A program made the position numbers and the translations under genes. 64,000 bases of DNA, from contig JAPWDM010000001.1 in assembly GCA_035578155.1 (NCBI GenBank), positions 77,226,472-77,290,471 of the forward strand, in the 5' to 3' direction. This document shows positions 43,336 through 57,399 of this stretch, one piece after another. Under the pieces are notes generated by a model, which was not told the DNA's origin, did no database searches, and saw nothing but the letters and a program-made list of their open reading frames with translations. This DNA is from Brachynemurus nebulosus. Its lineage: Eukaryota > Arthropoda > Insecta > Neuroptera > Myrmeleontidae. The stretch's first letter is position 1; the number at the start of each line of letters is the position of its first letter.

Positions 43336-46300
43336 CTACAGTCTCTGAAGAAGATGCGAATTTCGGAGAAATTCAATCATCCTTCTTTCAGAGACAGCAT
43401 CATAACTAAGAGCGTTGGCTACACTATTGGGGAGCTGCAGCCTTTGGCGCAATGGCTCAAGGGCTACACATTCCTCAACTATATGCCTCACGGTCAGCGC
43501 CGTCCCACAGGCGGCGCACCTTGGCTGATCCTCACCGGCGAGAAGATGACGATGTGTTAACGCCGTGTGGCCCAAGCGTAAACGCGTCAGGGCCACACTC
43601 TCTCGCCGGCTCAGATTTACAGGTGCCGGAGTTCTTCGGACCTCAGGTTTCACCTGTCTGAGCTTTGCCGTGAGGTTGTTCCACTCACGTTGCCATTTCT
43701 GTTCAATCGCGGATCTAATGCACACTCTCAGATCCTCTGGGCGTATGGCAATGTCCTGTGGCTCACCGACTTCGGCTGCATGACGTGCTGCCTGGTCGGC
43801 GAGTTCATTGCCAGGTATCCCCACATGTCCGGGAATCCAAAAGAAGGTGATAGACTTTTGGCGGAGCATGTAGAGACACGTTCGAATGTTCTGCACCAGT
43901 GGATCGATGGTATGAGAGTGGCAGATCGCTTGCAACGCGCTCAACGAGTCGGAACAAATGAGGAATGCGCTGTCTTCGGATGTTTGACAGAATCGCAGGG
44001 CTTGCAAAATAGCAAATAGTTCTGCAGTATACACAGTGGCCTGGGGAGGAAGTGACCAAGCGTGAGGATCGTCACGAATGACGATAGCACTTCCAACACC
44101 CGTAGCTGTTTTGGAACCATCTGTGTATATGCAGAGAGAGTCAAGTTCGCTAATGATCTCATAAAAGCGGGATCGGTATTCGAATGAACTGGTCTCCTCC
44201 TTGTTGAGACCAGTCAGGTCGAAACGACACCTTACTTTAGGGATCAGCCAAGGAGGTACTTCCATAGGACGTTTGGGAAGTACCTTGGCGAACTGTAAGT
44301 GCAGACTCTCTAATAACTCCTGCGTTCGAACGGCCACTGGTCGACTTATGGTGGGACGTCGACCGTAGAGCCCCTGTAAACGGTATCTGAATAGAGTCGG
44401 GTGATTGATATGCGTAGGTGTTGCATATACCCCCGCTGCATAATTGAGCAAGAGACGCTCACGTCTCAGTCGCAGCGGAGGGAGACCCGACTCTACGCAG
44501 AGGCTCATAGAAGGGCTCGTTCGAAATGCTCCCGTAGCCAGTCGTATGCCTGCATGGTGAACAGGATCTAGGAGTAAGAGCGCAGACGCCCGGGCGGAGG
44601 AGTAAGCAATGCTGCCGTAATCAATCCTAGTCAGAACTAGCGATTGATACAGGCGAAGCAACGACTCCCGGCCCGCACCCCACGATGCACCAGCCAAGCA
44701 CTTAAGCATGTTTATTGTCCTGCGACAACTCGCAGCTAAGGCTTGGAGGTGTGGACGCCACGTAAGTTGTTTGTCAAAAATAAGTCCTAGAAACCTGACG
44801 CTATCAACGCACTGAAGGTTGGATCCTTTTAAAGTGAGGACAGGATCCGGATGTGCGTTGCGCTTTCTGCAGAAGTGAACCACCGATGTTTTTTGTGGAG
44901 AGAAGCGAAAACCAAGAGCTTCTGCAGAAGTCACCACTTCGTTGATGCCTTGTTGCAGCCGTTGTTGAATATCCTCGATGGAATCGGCTGCGTAAAATAT
45001 GGTGAGGTCATCAACGTACAAGCAACGACGAATTGGGGCTGAAGCTGCAATATGACTGACTGCGATGGAAAATAAGGTGACACTAATGGTGGAGCCTTGA
45101 GGAACACCATTCTCCTGGGAGTGGGCCTCAGACTCAGTGTCACCTACCCGGACACGAAAAGAACGGTCAGTCAGAAAACTTTTTACGAACTGAGGGAGGT
45201 TGCCTCTTAAACCCCAGTCATGCAGCTTCTTGAGAATGCCATACCTCCAGGTCATATCATAAGCTTTCTCCAAATCGAAGAACACGGCCACAAGGTGTTT
45301 TCGTTGGAGAAAGGCGTCTTGAATGGCATTCTCGAGGCGAACAAGATGGTCCGTAGTCGAATGGTATCGGCGGAACCCACATTGATGTTTAGGAATGAGA
45401 CTGTGGGATTCCAGCCACCAGACGAGACGGTTGTTCACCATTTTTTCCAATACCTTGCTGAAACAGCAAGTCAAGGATATTGGACGGTAGCTAGATAGTT
45501 GCGATGAATCTTTACCCTCTTTTAGCAGCGGAATGATGGTAGCTTCCCGCCACTGCGGAGGGTAAACGCCTTGCCTAAATATTTCGTTGTAAAGATCCAG
45601 TAACCTACACTTACCAGGATAAGGCAGGTTCCGGATCATGGCGTAGGGGATCTCATCAGGTCCAGGGGATGTGTCCCCAGATCCCCGAAGCGCCTCCAGT
45701 AATTCTTGCATAGAAAACGGTTGGTTATACTGGAGGGATTCATCTGAGAAAAAATCAAGATCGTTTTGTTCGTGTTCGATCTTGATCCGCAGGAAGTCCG
45801 GGTCATAGTTTTGGGAGCCACTGACGCGCTCAAAGTGTTTAGCTAAACAATTAGCTATTTCTGCGCGGTCAGTGATATTCCGACCGTCGACGATGAGAAG
45901 GGAGGGCATTGGTGAACGGGAGTTTTTCCCTGTAATGGCCCTCACTCTTCTCCATACCTCTGAGGTTGTTGTTGAGGTATTAATGGCCGAAACATATTGC
46001 TCCCATGATAGCCTTTTCTGTTCTTTAATTGTGCGTTTACAGCGTGCTTGCGCACGCTTGTAGGCTATCACATTTTCCTGCGTGGGGCGACGTCTGAGTT
46101 CGTGGTACGCCCGCTTTTTCTCGACAACTGCTACTCTCACGACTTCATTCCACCATGGTAAGCGACGTTTAGGTGGAATGTTGGACGACATAGGTATACT
46201 CTTATGTGCTGCTTCAATGACACTGGAGGACATTTGCTCCACATCATCTTCTACGTCTCCAGTCAGCTCGGGTGTACGGAATGAATCAACGTACATATCC

Positions 46301-46998
46301 CAGTCAGCTTGACGGAGACGCCATCTCGGCGAAGACGATTGTGGAGTCATCGGCATGGTACTATTCAATATAATGGGAATATGGTCACTACCGTATGAAT
46401 CAGACGCCAGCGTCCATTCATAACGGTGTGCCATGACCGGTGAGCCAAGTGATAAGTCGATAGCCGACAGCTCACCGGTTCTTGCGTTAATGAAAGTACC
46501 TTGACCGGTATTCAACAGGACCGCTTCAGACTCATCTAGAAACCGTTCTATGAGTCTTCCACGGGTGTCTCTTGTGCTACAGCCCCACATGGGGCTGTGA
46601 GCATTAAAATCTCCTAGTAACAAAAATGGACGTGGTAACTGTAATGTAAGCTCGGTCAAATCTTCGACGTTCCAGTCGAAATCTGGTAGGTAGACCGAGC
46701 ATACTGTGAACTGGGGCGGTTTTAAAAATTGTACTGCAATAGCTTGTAGGGGGGTGTTTAACGGGTGGTCCCGGAAAGGAACGCCATCTTTAATGATGAT
46801 GGCAACACCCCCCCTCGCCCTGATGTCTGGCTGTACGTCGTGCCGGCGGATTTTATGGTATTTGATGGTAAATTGTTCCGCCGGTCGTAAATGTGTTTCT
46901 TGGAGGCACACGCACATAGGCGTGTGCTCAGCCAGAAGCATCTGCAATTCACAGTAATGGTGCTTAACACCATTACAGTTCCACTGTACGATAGCCAT
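43336..46998 (-). CDS. U11 ORF2: endonuclease - RT - RNase H
   Basis: 1220 residues, intact catalytic residues throughout. The first 60 residues match U7 (HLRPAEQFTIKYHKIRRHD), the 240-300 region matches U9 (MYVDSFRTPE, SIPMSSNIPPKRRLPWWNEVVRV), and the RT region matches U13 (RNLPYPGKC, LESHSLIPKHQC). This patchwork again points to exchange between copies. The C-terminus is ANALSYDAVSERRMIEF with LRNSHLLQRL. Confidence 0.96.
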   Translation of the reverse strand: MAIVQWNCNGVKHHYCELQMLLAEHTPMCVCLQETHLRPAEQFTIKYHKIRRHDVQPDIRARGGVAIIIKDGVPFRDHPLNTPLQAIAVQFLKPPQFTVCSVYLPDFDWNVEDLTELTLQLPRPFLLLGDFNAHSPMWGCSTRDTRGRLIERFLDESEAVLLNTGQGTFINARTGELSAIDLSLGSPVMAHRYEWTLASDSYGSDHIPIILNSTMPMTPQSSSPRWRLRQADWDMYVDSFRTPELTGDVEDDVEQMSSSVIEAAHKSIPMSSNIPPKRRLPWWNEVVRVAVVEKKRAYHELRRRPTQENVIAYKRAQARCKRTIKEQKRLSWEQYVSAINTSTTTSEVWRRVRAITGKNSRSPMPSLLIVDGRNITDRAEIANCLAKHFERVSGSQNYDPDFLRIKIEHEQNDLDFFSDESLQYNQPFSMQELLEALRGSGDTSPGPDEIPYAMIRNLPYPGKCRLLDLYNEIFRQGVYPPQWREATIIPLLKEGKDSSQLSSYRPISLTCCFSKVLEKMVNNRLVWWLESHSLIPKHQCGFRRYHSTTDHLVRLENAIQDAFLQRKHLVAVFFDLEKAYDMTWRYGILKKLHDWGLRGNLPQFVKSFLTDRSFRVRVGDTESEAHSQENGVPQGSTISVTLFSIAVSHIAASAPIRRCLYVDDLTIFYAADSIEDIQQRLQQGINEVVTSAEALGFRFSPQKTSVVHFCRKRNAHPDPVLTLKGSNLQCVDSVRFLGLIFDKQLTWRPHLQALAASCRRTINMLKCLAGASWGAGRESLLRLYQSLVLTRIDYGSIAYSSARASALLLLDPVHHAGIRLATGAFRTSPSMSLCVESGLPPLRLRRERLLLNYAAGVYATPTHINHPTLFRYRLQGLYGRRPTISRPVAVRTQELLESLHLQFAKVLPKRPMEVPPWLIPKVRCRFDLTGLNKEETSSFEYRSRFYEIISELDSLCIYTDGSKTATGVGSAIVIRDDPHAWSLPPQATVYTAELFAILQALRFCQTSEDSAFLICSDSLSALQAICHSHTIDPLVQNIRTCLYMLRQKSITFFWIPGHVGIPGNELADQAARHAAEVGEPQDIAIRPEDLRVCIRSAIEQKWQREWNNLTAKLRQVKPEVRRTPAPVNLSRRESVALTRLRLGHTALTHRHLLAGEDQPRCAACGTALTVRHIVEECVALEPLRQRLQLPNSVANALSYDAVSERRMIEFLRNSHLLQRL

Positions 46999-47034
46999 TT
47001 TTGTTACTACTTAGGGTTGCTCCAGGAAGTGTGG

Positions 47035-48708
47035 CTACTTCCTGGGTTTTCCCTTTGGCCAGCCTTTTTTTCTTTTCACTACTTGAACCTCGGCATCGGA
47101 GTTATCAGACTCCGTGGCCGAGGTGTTTGTATATGCGTCGGACGTTGGGCGTTTAATACCCGAACGTACCGACGCTGTGGCACTTTCCGAGTCACTCATG
47201 GGTGTTACGATAGAGCGACTCGGGAGGGGGGCGACCGGGCGTGTTGGCGTGCCCGGTCGAGACGACTCCGTTGATGTTTGTTGCGGAGTCGCCAAGGGTT
47301 TCGGAGGCGGAAGGAATTCCGACTCCGATTTAGTGGTGACAGGACCCTTTTTGGGGGACCTTGAATTGGTCACCTCTTTTTCCCCCTCACTACTTCGTCT
47401 TCGCCCAGGCGTGGTCTTCTTTGGTGAAGACTTCTTCCTGGGGGAAGTTACCACGTTTTTGACAATAGGTCCCTGAGGGGTCGGTGTTATAACCCTCCTC
47501 GTCTCAAAGACCTTGGCTGGCGCGACAGCGGTTGTGCTTTGTGTAGACGTAGCTACACGTAACGAGCGCAATAGGCTTTGTTGCATGCTCTCCATAGTAG
47601 CTTGCATTCGTTTCATGCTTTCTTGAAGATCAGTAATTTCTTTATTTCTCTCAACCGCTGCAGGGGCGGGGGCTGCAACAGTGCGTGCGTAACCATCCAA
47701 GGCTGAACGACGGGGCATACTGCCCAGAAGTTTCCGACGGGCCTCTGGATAAGATAACTTTTCCAGGGCTCTCAGCTCTTGAATGGCCGATTCTTGTTTG
47801 AAAATGGGGCAATTTCTAGATTTTGCAGAATGATTGCCACCACAGTTGATACATTTCATCGGCTCGCCGCACAGTCGTCCTTCGTGTATCGGTTTGCCGC
47901 ACACGCATATCTGTTGCTCGACGTTACATTTCTGGGATACATGTCCGTACCTTTGGCAGTTGTAGCACCTCATAGGCGCCGGAATGTACGGACGTACGTC
48001 GATTTTATTGAAGAGACCCACTACCACCTCCTTTGGGAGGGTGGTCTTATTAAATGTCAAAAGTATAAGGGGCGAGTTTGGATATTTGCCCCTATTATAT
48101 TTGAGTCTCCTCGCCTCAATAACCCCCTGTGAAGACATCTCCGACACTATCTCATCAGGAGTGCAGTATGCCAATGATGGATGCATGATGACACCTCTGG
48201 AATAATTTAATACCCCGTGTGGTGCCACCTCTACAGCATACTGACCTAGATTTTTCAACTGTTTGATCATTTCTGATTGTGCCGGTGAGTATGCCTCCAC
48301 GAGCAACCCTTTGCCCGATAGTTTGGCATCCTTTACCTGCCCAATATTTTCACGTACTAGCTTTGCTAACAAGAACGGACTTATCTTGCTAAAGTCCGCT
48401 TCTGTAGGCTTCACGACTAAAAATCTCATATAATTAAAACCTTCCGTTCTTGGGGTGTCTAAAGGAATTAGACGCCCACGATTTTTACCTTTTGTTTTCT
48501 TTGAAGGAGGACGGTTACCCCCTGTAGCGATCTTAGTAACATCACCAGCTTGCGGTGGTGTTACTGAAGTTGATGGAGTAGCTGGGGCACTGGAAGTAGC
48601 CCCGCTCTCACTGCTCACACCAGTTGACGGCGGTGGAGCTTGGTTCGCGTCCGTGTTTTTGGGCCCGGACTCGCCCGTATTTAAAATATTTTTATCTCCC
48701 ATACGCAT
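47035..48708 (-). CDS. U11 ORF1: divergent gag-like protein
   Basis: 557 residues from the first ATG at 48708; a second ATG two codons on (48702) corresponds to the start in other copies and gives 555. The N-terminal part has a longer Ala/Thr/Pro-rich segment (SGATSSAPATPSTS). The knuckles are CYNCQRYGHVSQKC, CVCGKPIHEGRLC and CINCGGNHSAKSRNC. One residue is missing after the RGK of KYNRGK. The region after the knuckles reads RNKEITDLQESMKRMQATMESMQ, still a coiled-coil pattern. It is the most diverged ORF1 here, although its ORF2 is close to the others. Confidence 0.92.
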   Translation of the reverse strand: MRMGDKNILNTGESGPKNTDANQAPPPSTGVSSESGATSSAPATPSTSVTPPQAGDVTKIATGGNRPPSKKTKGKNRGRLIPLDTPRTEGFNYMRFLVVKPTEADFSKISPFLLAKLVRENIGQVKDAKLSGKGLLVEAYSPAQSEMIKQLKNLGQYAVEVAPHGVLNYSRGVIMHPSLAYCTPDEIVSEMSSQGVIEARRLKYNRGKYPNSPLILLTFNKTTLPKEVVVGLFNKIDVRPYIPAPMRCYNCQRYGHVSQKCNVEQQICVCGKPIHEGRLCGEPMKCINCGGNHSAKSRNCPIFKQESAIQELRALEKLSYPEARRKLLGSMPRRSALDGYARTVAAPAPAAVERNKEITDLQESMKRMQATMESMQQSLLRSLRVATSTQSTTAVAPAKVFETRRVITPTPQGPIVKNVVTSPRKKSSPKKTTPGRRRSSEGEKEVTNSRSPKKGPVTTKSESEFLPPPKPLATPQQTSTESSRPGTPTRPVAPLPSRSIVTPMSDSESATASVRSGIKRPTSDAYTNTSATESDNSDAEVQVVKRKKGWPKGKPRK

Positions 48709-49411
48709 AAATACAAAAAAACCCCCACCCCGCTCCCCACCCTCCACGGAGCCTCATAAGGGACGTGGGACTCCCACGCCAGGGATACGGGAATGAGGGG
48801 CCCTAGGGACGAAGCCCATTGCCCCAGTGACACGCACGACCCCGGGGCGCTCGAATTTACTGCGGCCGGTGCATAACCGCAGCCACGGTCTATGCCTGAA
48901 GCCAGGGCCGAAGTGACGTGTTGTTCCGCCGTACTCGCAAGTAACGGCTTCCCTCAGTCACCAGGATCCCCTTTTCCAGGCAACGCCGCTAAGCCACACA
49001 CGAGCTAGTGTGGGTCCCGAAGATGACTTTAAGTTGGGACAACATTGAAAAAACGAAAACAAAACAAAACCAAAAACAAAAAAAAAAGAAACAAAAGATA
49101 AAAGAAAATCTGAAACAAAAAGAAATAAAAATAACGAAAACAAAAAAAACAGTAAAAACGAAAAGAAATAAAAACGAAGGTTAAAAAAAAGAACGATCGA
49201 GGATTTCTCCTCTAGATCCGGCATCTTTTGTGAAAACGGTGGTACCTCGAGAAGGAACGGTGCCGATCTTGGGTAGTCAGAGGCTAATGGAATCCGAAGA
49301 TTACTGTATTGCGCATAAACTACCCCTGGAACCCTTAGCCTCCTTGACACCAATGGGGGATAAATATCCCTCACGGGTGCCAAGGGCAGCTGCTATAGGT
49401 GTCCTCACCAC

Positions 49412-51220
<1,809 letters not shown>

Positions 51221-51244
51221 ATTATTTTTTTTTTTTTTTTTTTT
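51221..51244. repeat. Minimal junction, U12/U13: two TTA units and a T-run
   Basis: Only ATTATT precedes 18 T. It is the shortest TTA junction and shows how little TAA need remain between units. Confidence 0.9.
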
Positions 51245-52043
51245 AATTAAAATTGGGGTACTGCTGCCGGTGGATGGCGCGGTCAGCAGCACCCGGCGGC
51301 ATCGCCAACTAAGGGCATGCGCCGCCGAAACGAAAAATATAGATAAAAACAACACGTAAAGACAGGGACACATAAATGCACTAGACAACGGACAGACATA
51401 CACATAATAAAAACCAACGATGAGCCCTGCCATCCCAGGACTTAAAAGGAGCGGACAGTCCTTGGTGACGGTACGATAAGTACTAGACAGAGCGTCCGGT
51501 CACCAAGGCCTGAAAACCATCGCTGGGACTCCCTCCGAGGTGTGAAGGGCCTCGGAGTGGAGAAACCTGACTAGAAACACACAAGTATCACAGCAATTAT
51601 CACAATAAAAATCACAGATAAAACTTATTACGTCACTGGGGAGCCACAGGCCCACCAGTGACGTAATAAGGAATTAAAACAATACCGCTGTGGAGCCATA
51701 ACAACAGGCTCACAGCGGCATAACAGAATATCACAGATAAAAAACAACAAATGATGTACCACCTCGGGTGTAAAGAGCCCTCGGTGGTACATCGTTAAAA
51801 AGAAATAACAACAACAAAAAACATGTATAAATAACAACAGTACTACTAAGGGTGTAAAAGGCCCTTAGTGGCATAACGAGAGACTAAAAGTACCCTGCCA
51901 GACCAGCTGGAACAGGGTATTGTTAATAAATAAGACAACACAAAAAGCTTGAAAACACATAGATTAAAATAGCTGAAAAATAAAATTCACTGTCGGGGGA
52001 GATAATGAGAGACGACTTTGTAAAATTCAGAGATGTAATGCCC

Positions 52044-55000
52044 CTAAAGTCTCTGAAGAAGATGCGAATTTCGGAGAAATTCAAGCATCTTTCTTTCAGA
52101 GACTGCATCATAAGCAAGAGCTTCGGCTACACTTTCTGGGAGCTGCAACCTCTGGCGCAATGGCGCAAAGGTTACACATTCCTCAACTATATGCCTCACG
52201 GTCAGCGCCGTCCCGCAGGCGGCGCACCTTGGCTGATCCTCACCGGCGAGAAGATGACGATGTGTTAACGCCGTGTGGCCAAGCGTAAACGCGTCAGGGC
52301 CACACTCTCTCGCCGGCTCAGATTTACAGGTGCCGGAGTTCTTCGGACCTCAGGTTTCACCTGTTTGAGCTTCGCCGTGAGGTTGTTCCACTCACGTTGC
52401 CATTTCTGATCGATCGCCGATCTAATGCACACTCTCAGATCCTCTGGACGAATGGCAATGTCCTGTGGCTCACCGACTTCGGCTGCATGACGTGCTGCCT
52501 GGTCGGCGAGTTCATTGCCAGGTATCCCAACATGTCCGGGAATCCAAAAGAAGGTGATAGACTTTTGGCGGAGCATGTAGAGACACGTTCGGATGTTCTG
52601 CACCAGTGGATCGATGGTATGAGAGTGGCAGATCGCTTGCAACGCGCTCAACGAGTCGGAACAAATGAGGAATGCGCTGTCTTCGGATGTTCGACAGAAT
52701 CGCAGGGCTTGCAAAATCGCAAATAACTCCGCAGTATACACAGTGGCCTGGGGAGGAAGTGACCAAGCGTGAGGATCGTCACGAATGACGATGGCACTTC
52801 CAACACCCGTAGCTGTTTTGGAACCATCTGTGTATATGCAGAGAGAGTCAAGTTCGCTAATGATCTCATAAAAGCGGGATCGATATTCGAATGAACTGGT
52901 CTCCTCCTTGTTGAGACCAGTCAGGTCGAAACGACACCTTACGTTAGGGATCAGCCAAGGAGGTACTTCCATACGACGTTTGGGAAGTACCTTGGCGAAC
53001 TGTAAGTGTAGACTCTCTAATAACTCCTGCGTTCGAACGGCCACTGGTCGACTTATGGTGGGACGTCGACCGTAGAGCCCCTGTAAACGGTATCTGAACA
53101 GAGTCGGGTAGTTTATATGTGTAGGTGTTGCATATACCCCCGCTGCATAATTGAGCAAGAGACGTTCACGTCTCAGTCGCAGCGGAGGAAGGCCCGACTC
53201 TACGCAGAGGCTCATAGAAGGGCTCGTTCGAAATGCTCCCGTAGCCAGTCGTATGCCTGCATGGTGAACAGGATCTAGGAGTAGAAGCGCAGACGCCCGG
53301 GCGGAGGAGTAAGCAATGCTGCCGTAATCAATCCTAGTCAGAACTAGCGATTGATACAGGCGAAGCAACGACTCCCGGCCCGCACCCCACGATGCACCAG
53401 CCAAGCACTTAAGCATGTTTATTGTCCTACGACAACTCGCAGCTAAGGCTTGGAGGTGTGGGCGCCACGTAAGTTGTTTGTCGAATATGAGTCCTAGAAA
53501 CCTGACGCTATCAACGCACTGAAGGTTGGATCCTTTCAATGTCAGAACAGGATCCGGATGTGCGTTACGCTTTCTGCAGAAGTGAACCACCGATGTTTTT
53601 TGTGGTGAGAAACGAAAACCAAGAGCTTCTGCAGAAGTCACCACTTCGTTGATGCCTTGTTGCAGCCGTTGTTGGATATCCTCAATGGAATCGGCTGCAT
53701 AAAAAATTGTGAGGTCATCAACGTACAAGCAACGACGAATTGGGGCTGAAGCTGCAATATGACTGACTGCGATGGAAAACAAGGTGACACTAATGGTGGA
53801 GCCTTGAGGAACACCATTCTCCTGGGAGTGGGCCTCAGACTCAGTGTCACCTACCCGGACACGAAAAGAACGGTCAGTCAGAAAACTTTTAACGAACTGA
53901 GGGAGGTTACCTCTTAAACCCCAGTCGTGCAGCTTCTTGAGAATGCCATACCTCCAGGTCATATCATAAGCTTTCTCCAAATCGAAGAACACTGCCACAA
54001 GGTGTTTTCGTTGGAGAAAGGCGTCTTGAATGGCATTCTCGAGGCGAACAAGATGGTCCGTAGTCGAATGGTATCGGCGGAACCCACATTGATGTTTAGG
54101 AATGAGACTGTGGGATTCCAGCCACCAGACGAGACGGTTGTTCACCATTTTTTCCAATACCTTGCTGAAACAGCAAGTCAAGGATATTGGACGGTAGCTA
54201 GATAGTTGCGATGAATCTTTACCCTCTTTTAGCAGCGGAATGATGGTAGCTTCCCGCCACTGCGGAGGGTAAACGCCTTGCCTAAATATTTCGTTGTAAA
54301 GATCCAGTAACCTACATTTACCAGGATAAGGCAGGTTCCGGATCATGGCGTAGGGGATCTCATCAGGTCCAGGGGATGTGTCCCCAGATCCCCGAAGCGC
54401 CTCCAGTAATTCTTGCATAGAAAACGGTTGGTTATACTGGAGGGATTCATCTGAGAAAAAATCAAGATCGTTTTGTTCGTGTTCGATCTTGATCCGCAGG
54501 AAGTCCGGGTCATAGTTTTGGGAGCCACTGACGCGCTCAAAGTGTTTAGCTAAACAATTAGCTATTTCTGCGCGGTCAGTGATGTTCCGACCGTCGACGA
54601 TGAGAAGGGAGGGCATTGGTGAACGGGAGGATTTCCCTGTAATGGCCCTCACTCTTCTCCATACCTCTGAGGTGGTGGTGGAGGTATTAATGGCCGAAAC
54701 ATATTGCTCCCATGATAGCCTCTTCTGTTCTTTAATAGTTCTCTTACAGCGTGCTTGCGCACGCTTGTAGGCTATCACATTTTCCTGCGTGGGGCGACGT
54801 CTGAGTTCGTGGTACGCCCGCTTTTTCTCTGCAACTGCTACACTGACGACTTCATTCCACCATGGTACTTGATGTTTGGGTGGAATGTTGGACGACTTCG
54901 GTATACTCGTATATGCTGCTTCATTGACACTGGAGGACATTTTCTCCACATCATCTTCTACGTCTCCAGTCAGCTCGGGTGTACGGAATGAATTAGCGTA

Positions 55001-55705
55001 CATTTCCCAATCGGCTTGACGGAGACGCCATCTCGGCGAAGACGAATGTGGAGTCATCGGCATGGTACTATTTAAAATAATAGGTATATGGTCGCTACCG
55101 TATGAGTCTGACGCCAGCGTCCACTCATAACGGTGCGCCATAACCGGTGAGCAAAGTGACAAGTCGATAGCCGACAACTCACCGGTCCTTGCATTAATAA
55201 AAGTACCTTCACCGGCATTCAACAAGACCGTTTCAGACTCATCTAGAAAACGTTCGATGAGTCTTCCACGGGCGTCTCTCGTGCTACAACCCCACATGGG
55301 GCTGTGAGCATTAAAATCTCCTAGTAACAAAAATGGACGTGGTAACTGTAAGGTAAGCTCGGTCAGGGTTTCGACATTCCAGTCGAAGTCTGGTAAATAG
55401 ACCGAGCATACTGTGAACTGTGGCGGTTTCAGTATTTGTATTGCAATAGCTTGTAGGGGGGTGTTTAATGGATGGTCCCGGAATGGGACGCCATCTTTAA
55501 TGATGATGGCAACACCCCCCCTCGCCCGGATGTCTGGCTGTACATTGTGCCGGCGGATGTGATAGTTTCTTATTGAAAATTGTTCCGCCGGCTTTAAGTG
55601 TGTTTCTTGTAAGCACACGCACATGGGCGTGTGCTCAGCCAGAAGCATCTGCAATTCACAGTAATGATGTTTTACACCATTACAGTTCCATTGAATAATC
55701 GCCAT
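52044..55705 (-). pseudogene. U13 ORF2, 1-nt deletion at codon 1142
   Basis: Endonuclease, RT and RNase H are intact. One C is missing from the CCC run at about 52279 (plus strand reads GTGGCCAAGCG). This shifts the frame after RLRL and ends the protein at residue 1146, so the C-terminal finger is lost. The original stop is still at 52044-52046. The lesion removes almost the same tail as the independent lesion in U5. The first 300 residues are nearly identical to U5. Confidence 0.92.
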
Positions 55706-55743
55706 TTTTGCTACTACGTAGGGTTGCTCCCTAGGAAGTGTGG

Positions 55744-57399
55744 CTACTTCCTAGGTTTCCCCTTTGGCCAGCCTTTCTTTTTTTTTGTCGTTCGCACCTC
55801 GGCGTCCGAGTTATCGGACTCAGTAGCCGAGGTGTTTGTATATGCGTCGGACGTCGGGCGTTTGACACCCGTCCGTATCGACGCTGTCGACAAGTCCGAG
55901 TCGCTCACTGGTGTTGGTGCTGAGCGACTCGGGAGGGGGGTGACCGGGCGTTCGGGTGTGCCCGGTCGGGACGGCACCTTTTGCCTTTGAGGCAATGGCG
56001 CCGTCGTTTGTGGAGGCAGCATTGACTCTGCCTCCGAGGTGGATGTGGGTGGTCCCTTTTTCGGGGACCGTTGGTGGGCCACATCCGTTTCCCCCTCACT
56101 GCGACGTCTTCGCCTTGGCGATGACTTCTTCGGTGACTTTCTCTTTGGAGAAGACGTCACATTTCTTATCACTGGTCCCTGAGGAGTGGTCGTTATCACT
56201 CTTTTCGTCTCAGGGACCGTGGCTGGCGCTGCGGCTGATGTGGGAGTAGGACCAGCTACACCCACAGAGCGCATGAGACACTCTTGCATTTTTTGCATAT
56301 TCACCTGCATTTGTCTCATGGCTTCTTTAATTTCATGAATCTCACTTTTTTTCTCAGCCGCTGTAGGGGCGGGGGCAGCAACAGCGCGTGCATAACCATC
56401 CAGAGCGGAGCGACGGGGCATATTGCCCAGAAGTTTCCGTCTAGCCTCTGGATAAGTTAACTTTTCCAGGGCTCTCAGCTCTTGGATGGCTGATTCCTGC
56501 TTGAAGATGGGGCAATTCCTCGACTTAGCCGAGTGATTGCCCCCACAGTTAATGCACTTGATAGGCTCGTCACATGGCCGTCCTTCATGTAACGGCCGAC
56601 CACACACGCAGATCTGTTGCTCAGTGCTACATTTTTGTGAAACATGGCCGTACCTTTGGCATTTGTAACACCTCATGGGTGCTGGGATGTACGGGCGCAC
56701 GTCCACTTTATTAAAAAGGCCGATTACTACTTCCTTTGGCAGTGTTGTTTTGTTGAAGGTAAGTAGTATCAAGGGGGATTCCGGGTGTTTATTCCCCCTA
56801 TTGTACTTCAGCCTTTTAGCTTCTATAACCCCCTGTGGAGACATCTCCGACACCATCTCATCAAGGGTACAGTACGCTAATGATGGGTGCATAATAACTC
56901 CTCTGGAGTAGTTTAATACTCCATGAGGTGTTACCTCCACCGCGTACTGTCCTAAAGTTTTTAATTTTTGGATTTTGTCACTTTGTGCCGGTGAGTATGC
57001 CTCTACGAGCAACCCTTTGCCCGATAGTTTGGCATCCTTAACCTGCCCAATATATTCTTTCACTAGTTTCGCTAACAGGAAGGGACTTATCTTACTAAAG
57101 TCCGCTTCCGTCGGCTTTATTACTAGGAATTTTAAAAACACTTCCAATCTTGGGGTATCCAATGTTATTGGACGCCCACGATACTTCCCTTTTGTTTTTC
57201 TTTGGGGAGGAGGGTTACCCCCCGAGGTCTTGGTAACCGCGCCACCGGACTGAGGTGGGGTTACATTTGGAGTAGTAGCAACCTGGCATGATGCTTCGGT
57301 GCTACTACCGCTCACACCGGATGTAAGTGGTGGAGCCGGGTTCGCGTCCGGTTTAGAGGGCCCGGACTCGCCCTTTATAATTGCATTTGTGTTCTCCAT
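55744..57399 (-). CDS. U13 ORF1: gag-like protein
   Basis: Intact, 551 residues, start MENTNAIIKGESGP. The N-terminal linker has SSTEASCQVATTPNV, and the basic cluster is QRKTKGKYRGRP. The knuckles are CYKCQRYGHVSQKC, CVCGRPLHEGRPC and CINCGGNHSAKSRNC. The tail is AEVRTTKKKKGWPKGKPRK in part, like U10. Despite sharing ORF2 with U5, its ORF1 differs from U5 along its length. Confidence 0.93.
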   Translation of the reverse strand: MENTNAIIKGESGPSKPDANPAPPLTSGVSGSSTEASCQVATTPNVTPPQSGGAVTKTSGGNPPPQRKTKGKYRGRPITLDTPRLEVFLKFLVIKPTEADFSKISPFLLAKLVKEYIGQVKDAKLSGKGLLVEAYSPAQSDKIQKLKTLGQYAVEVTPHGVLNYSRGVIMHPSLAYCTLDEMVSEMSPQGVIEAKRLKYNRGNKHPESPLILLTFNKTTLPKEVVIGLFNKVDVRPYIPAPMRCYKCQRYGHVSQKCSTEQQICVCGRPLHEGRPCDEPIKCINCGGNHSAKSRNCPIFKQESAIQELRALEKLTYPEARRKLLGNMPRRSALDGYARAVAAPAPTAAEKKSEIHEIKEAMRQMQVNMQKMQECLMRSVGVAGPTPTSAAAPATVPETKRVITTTPQGPVIRNVTSSPKRKSPKKSSPRRRRRSEGETDVAHQRSPKKGPPTSTSEAESMLPPQTTAPLPQRQKVPSRPGTPERPVTPLPSRSAPTPVSDSDLSTASIRTGVKRPTSDAYTNTSATESDNSDAEVRTTKKKKGWPKGKPRK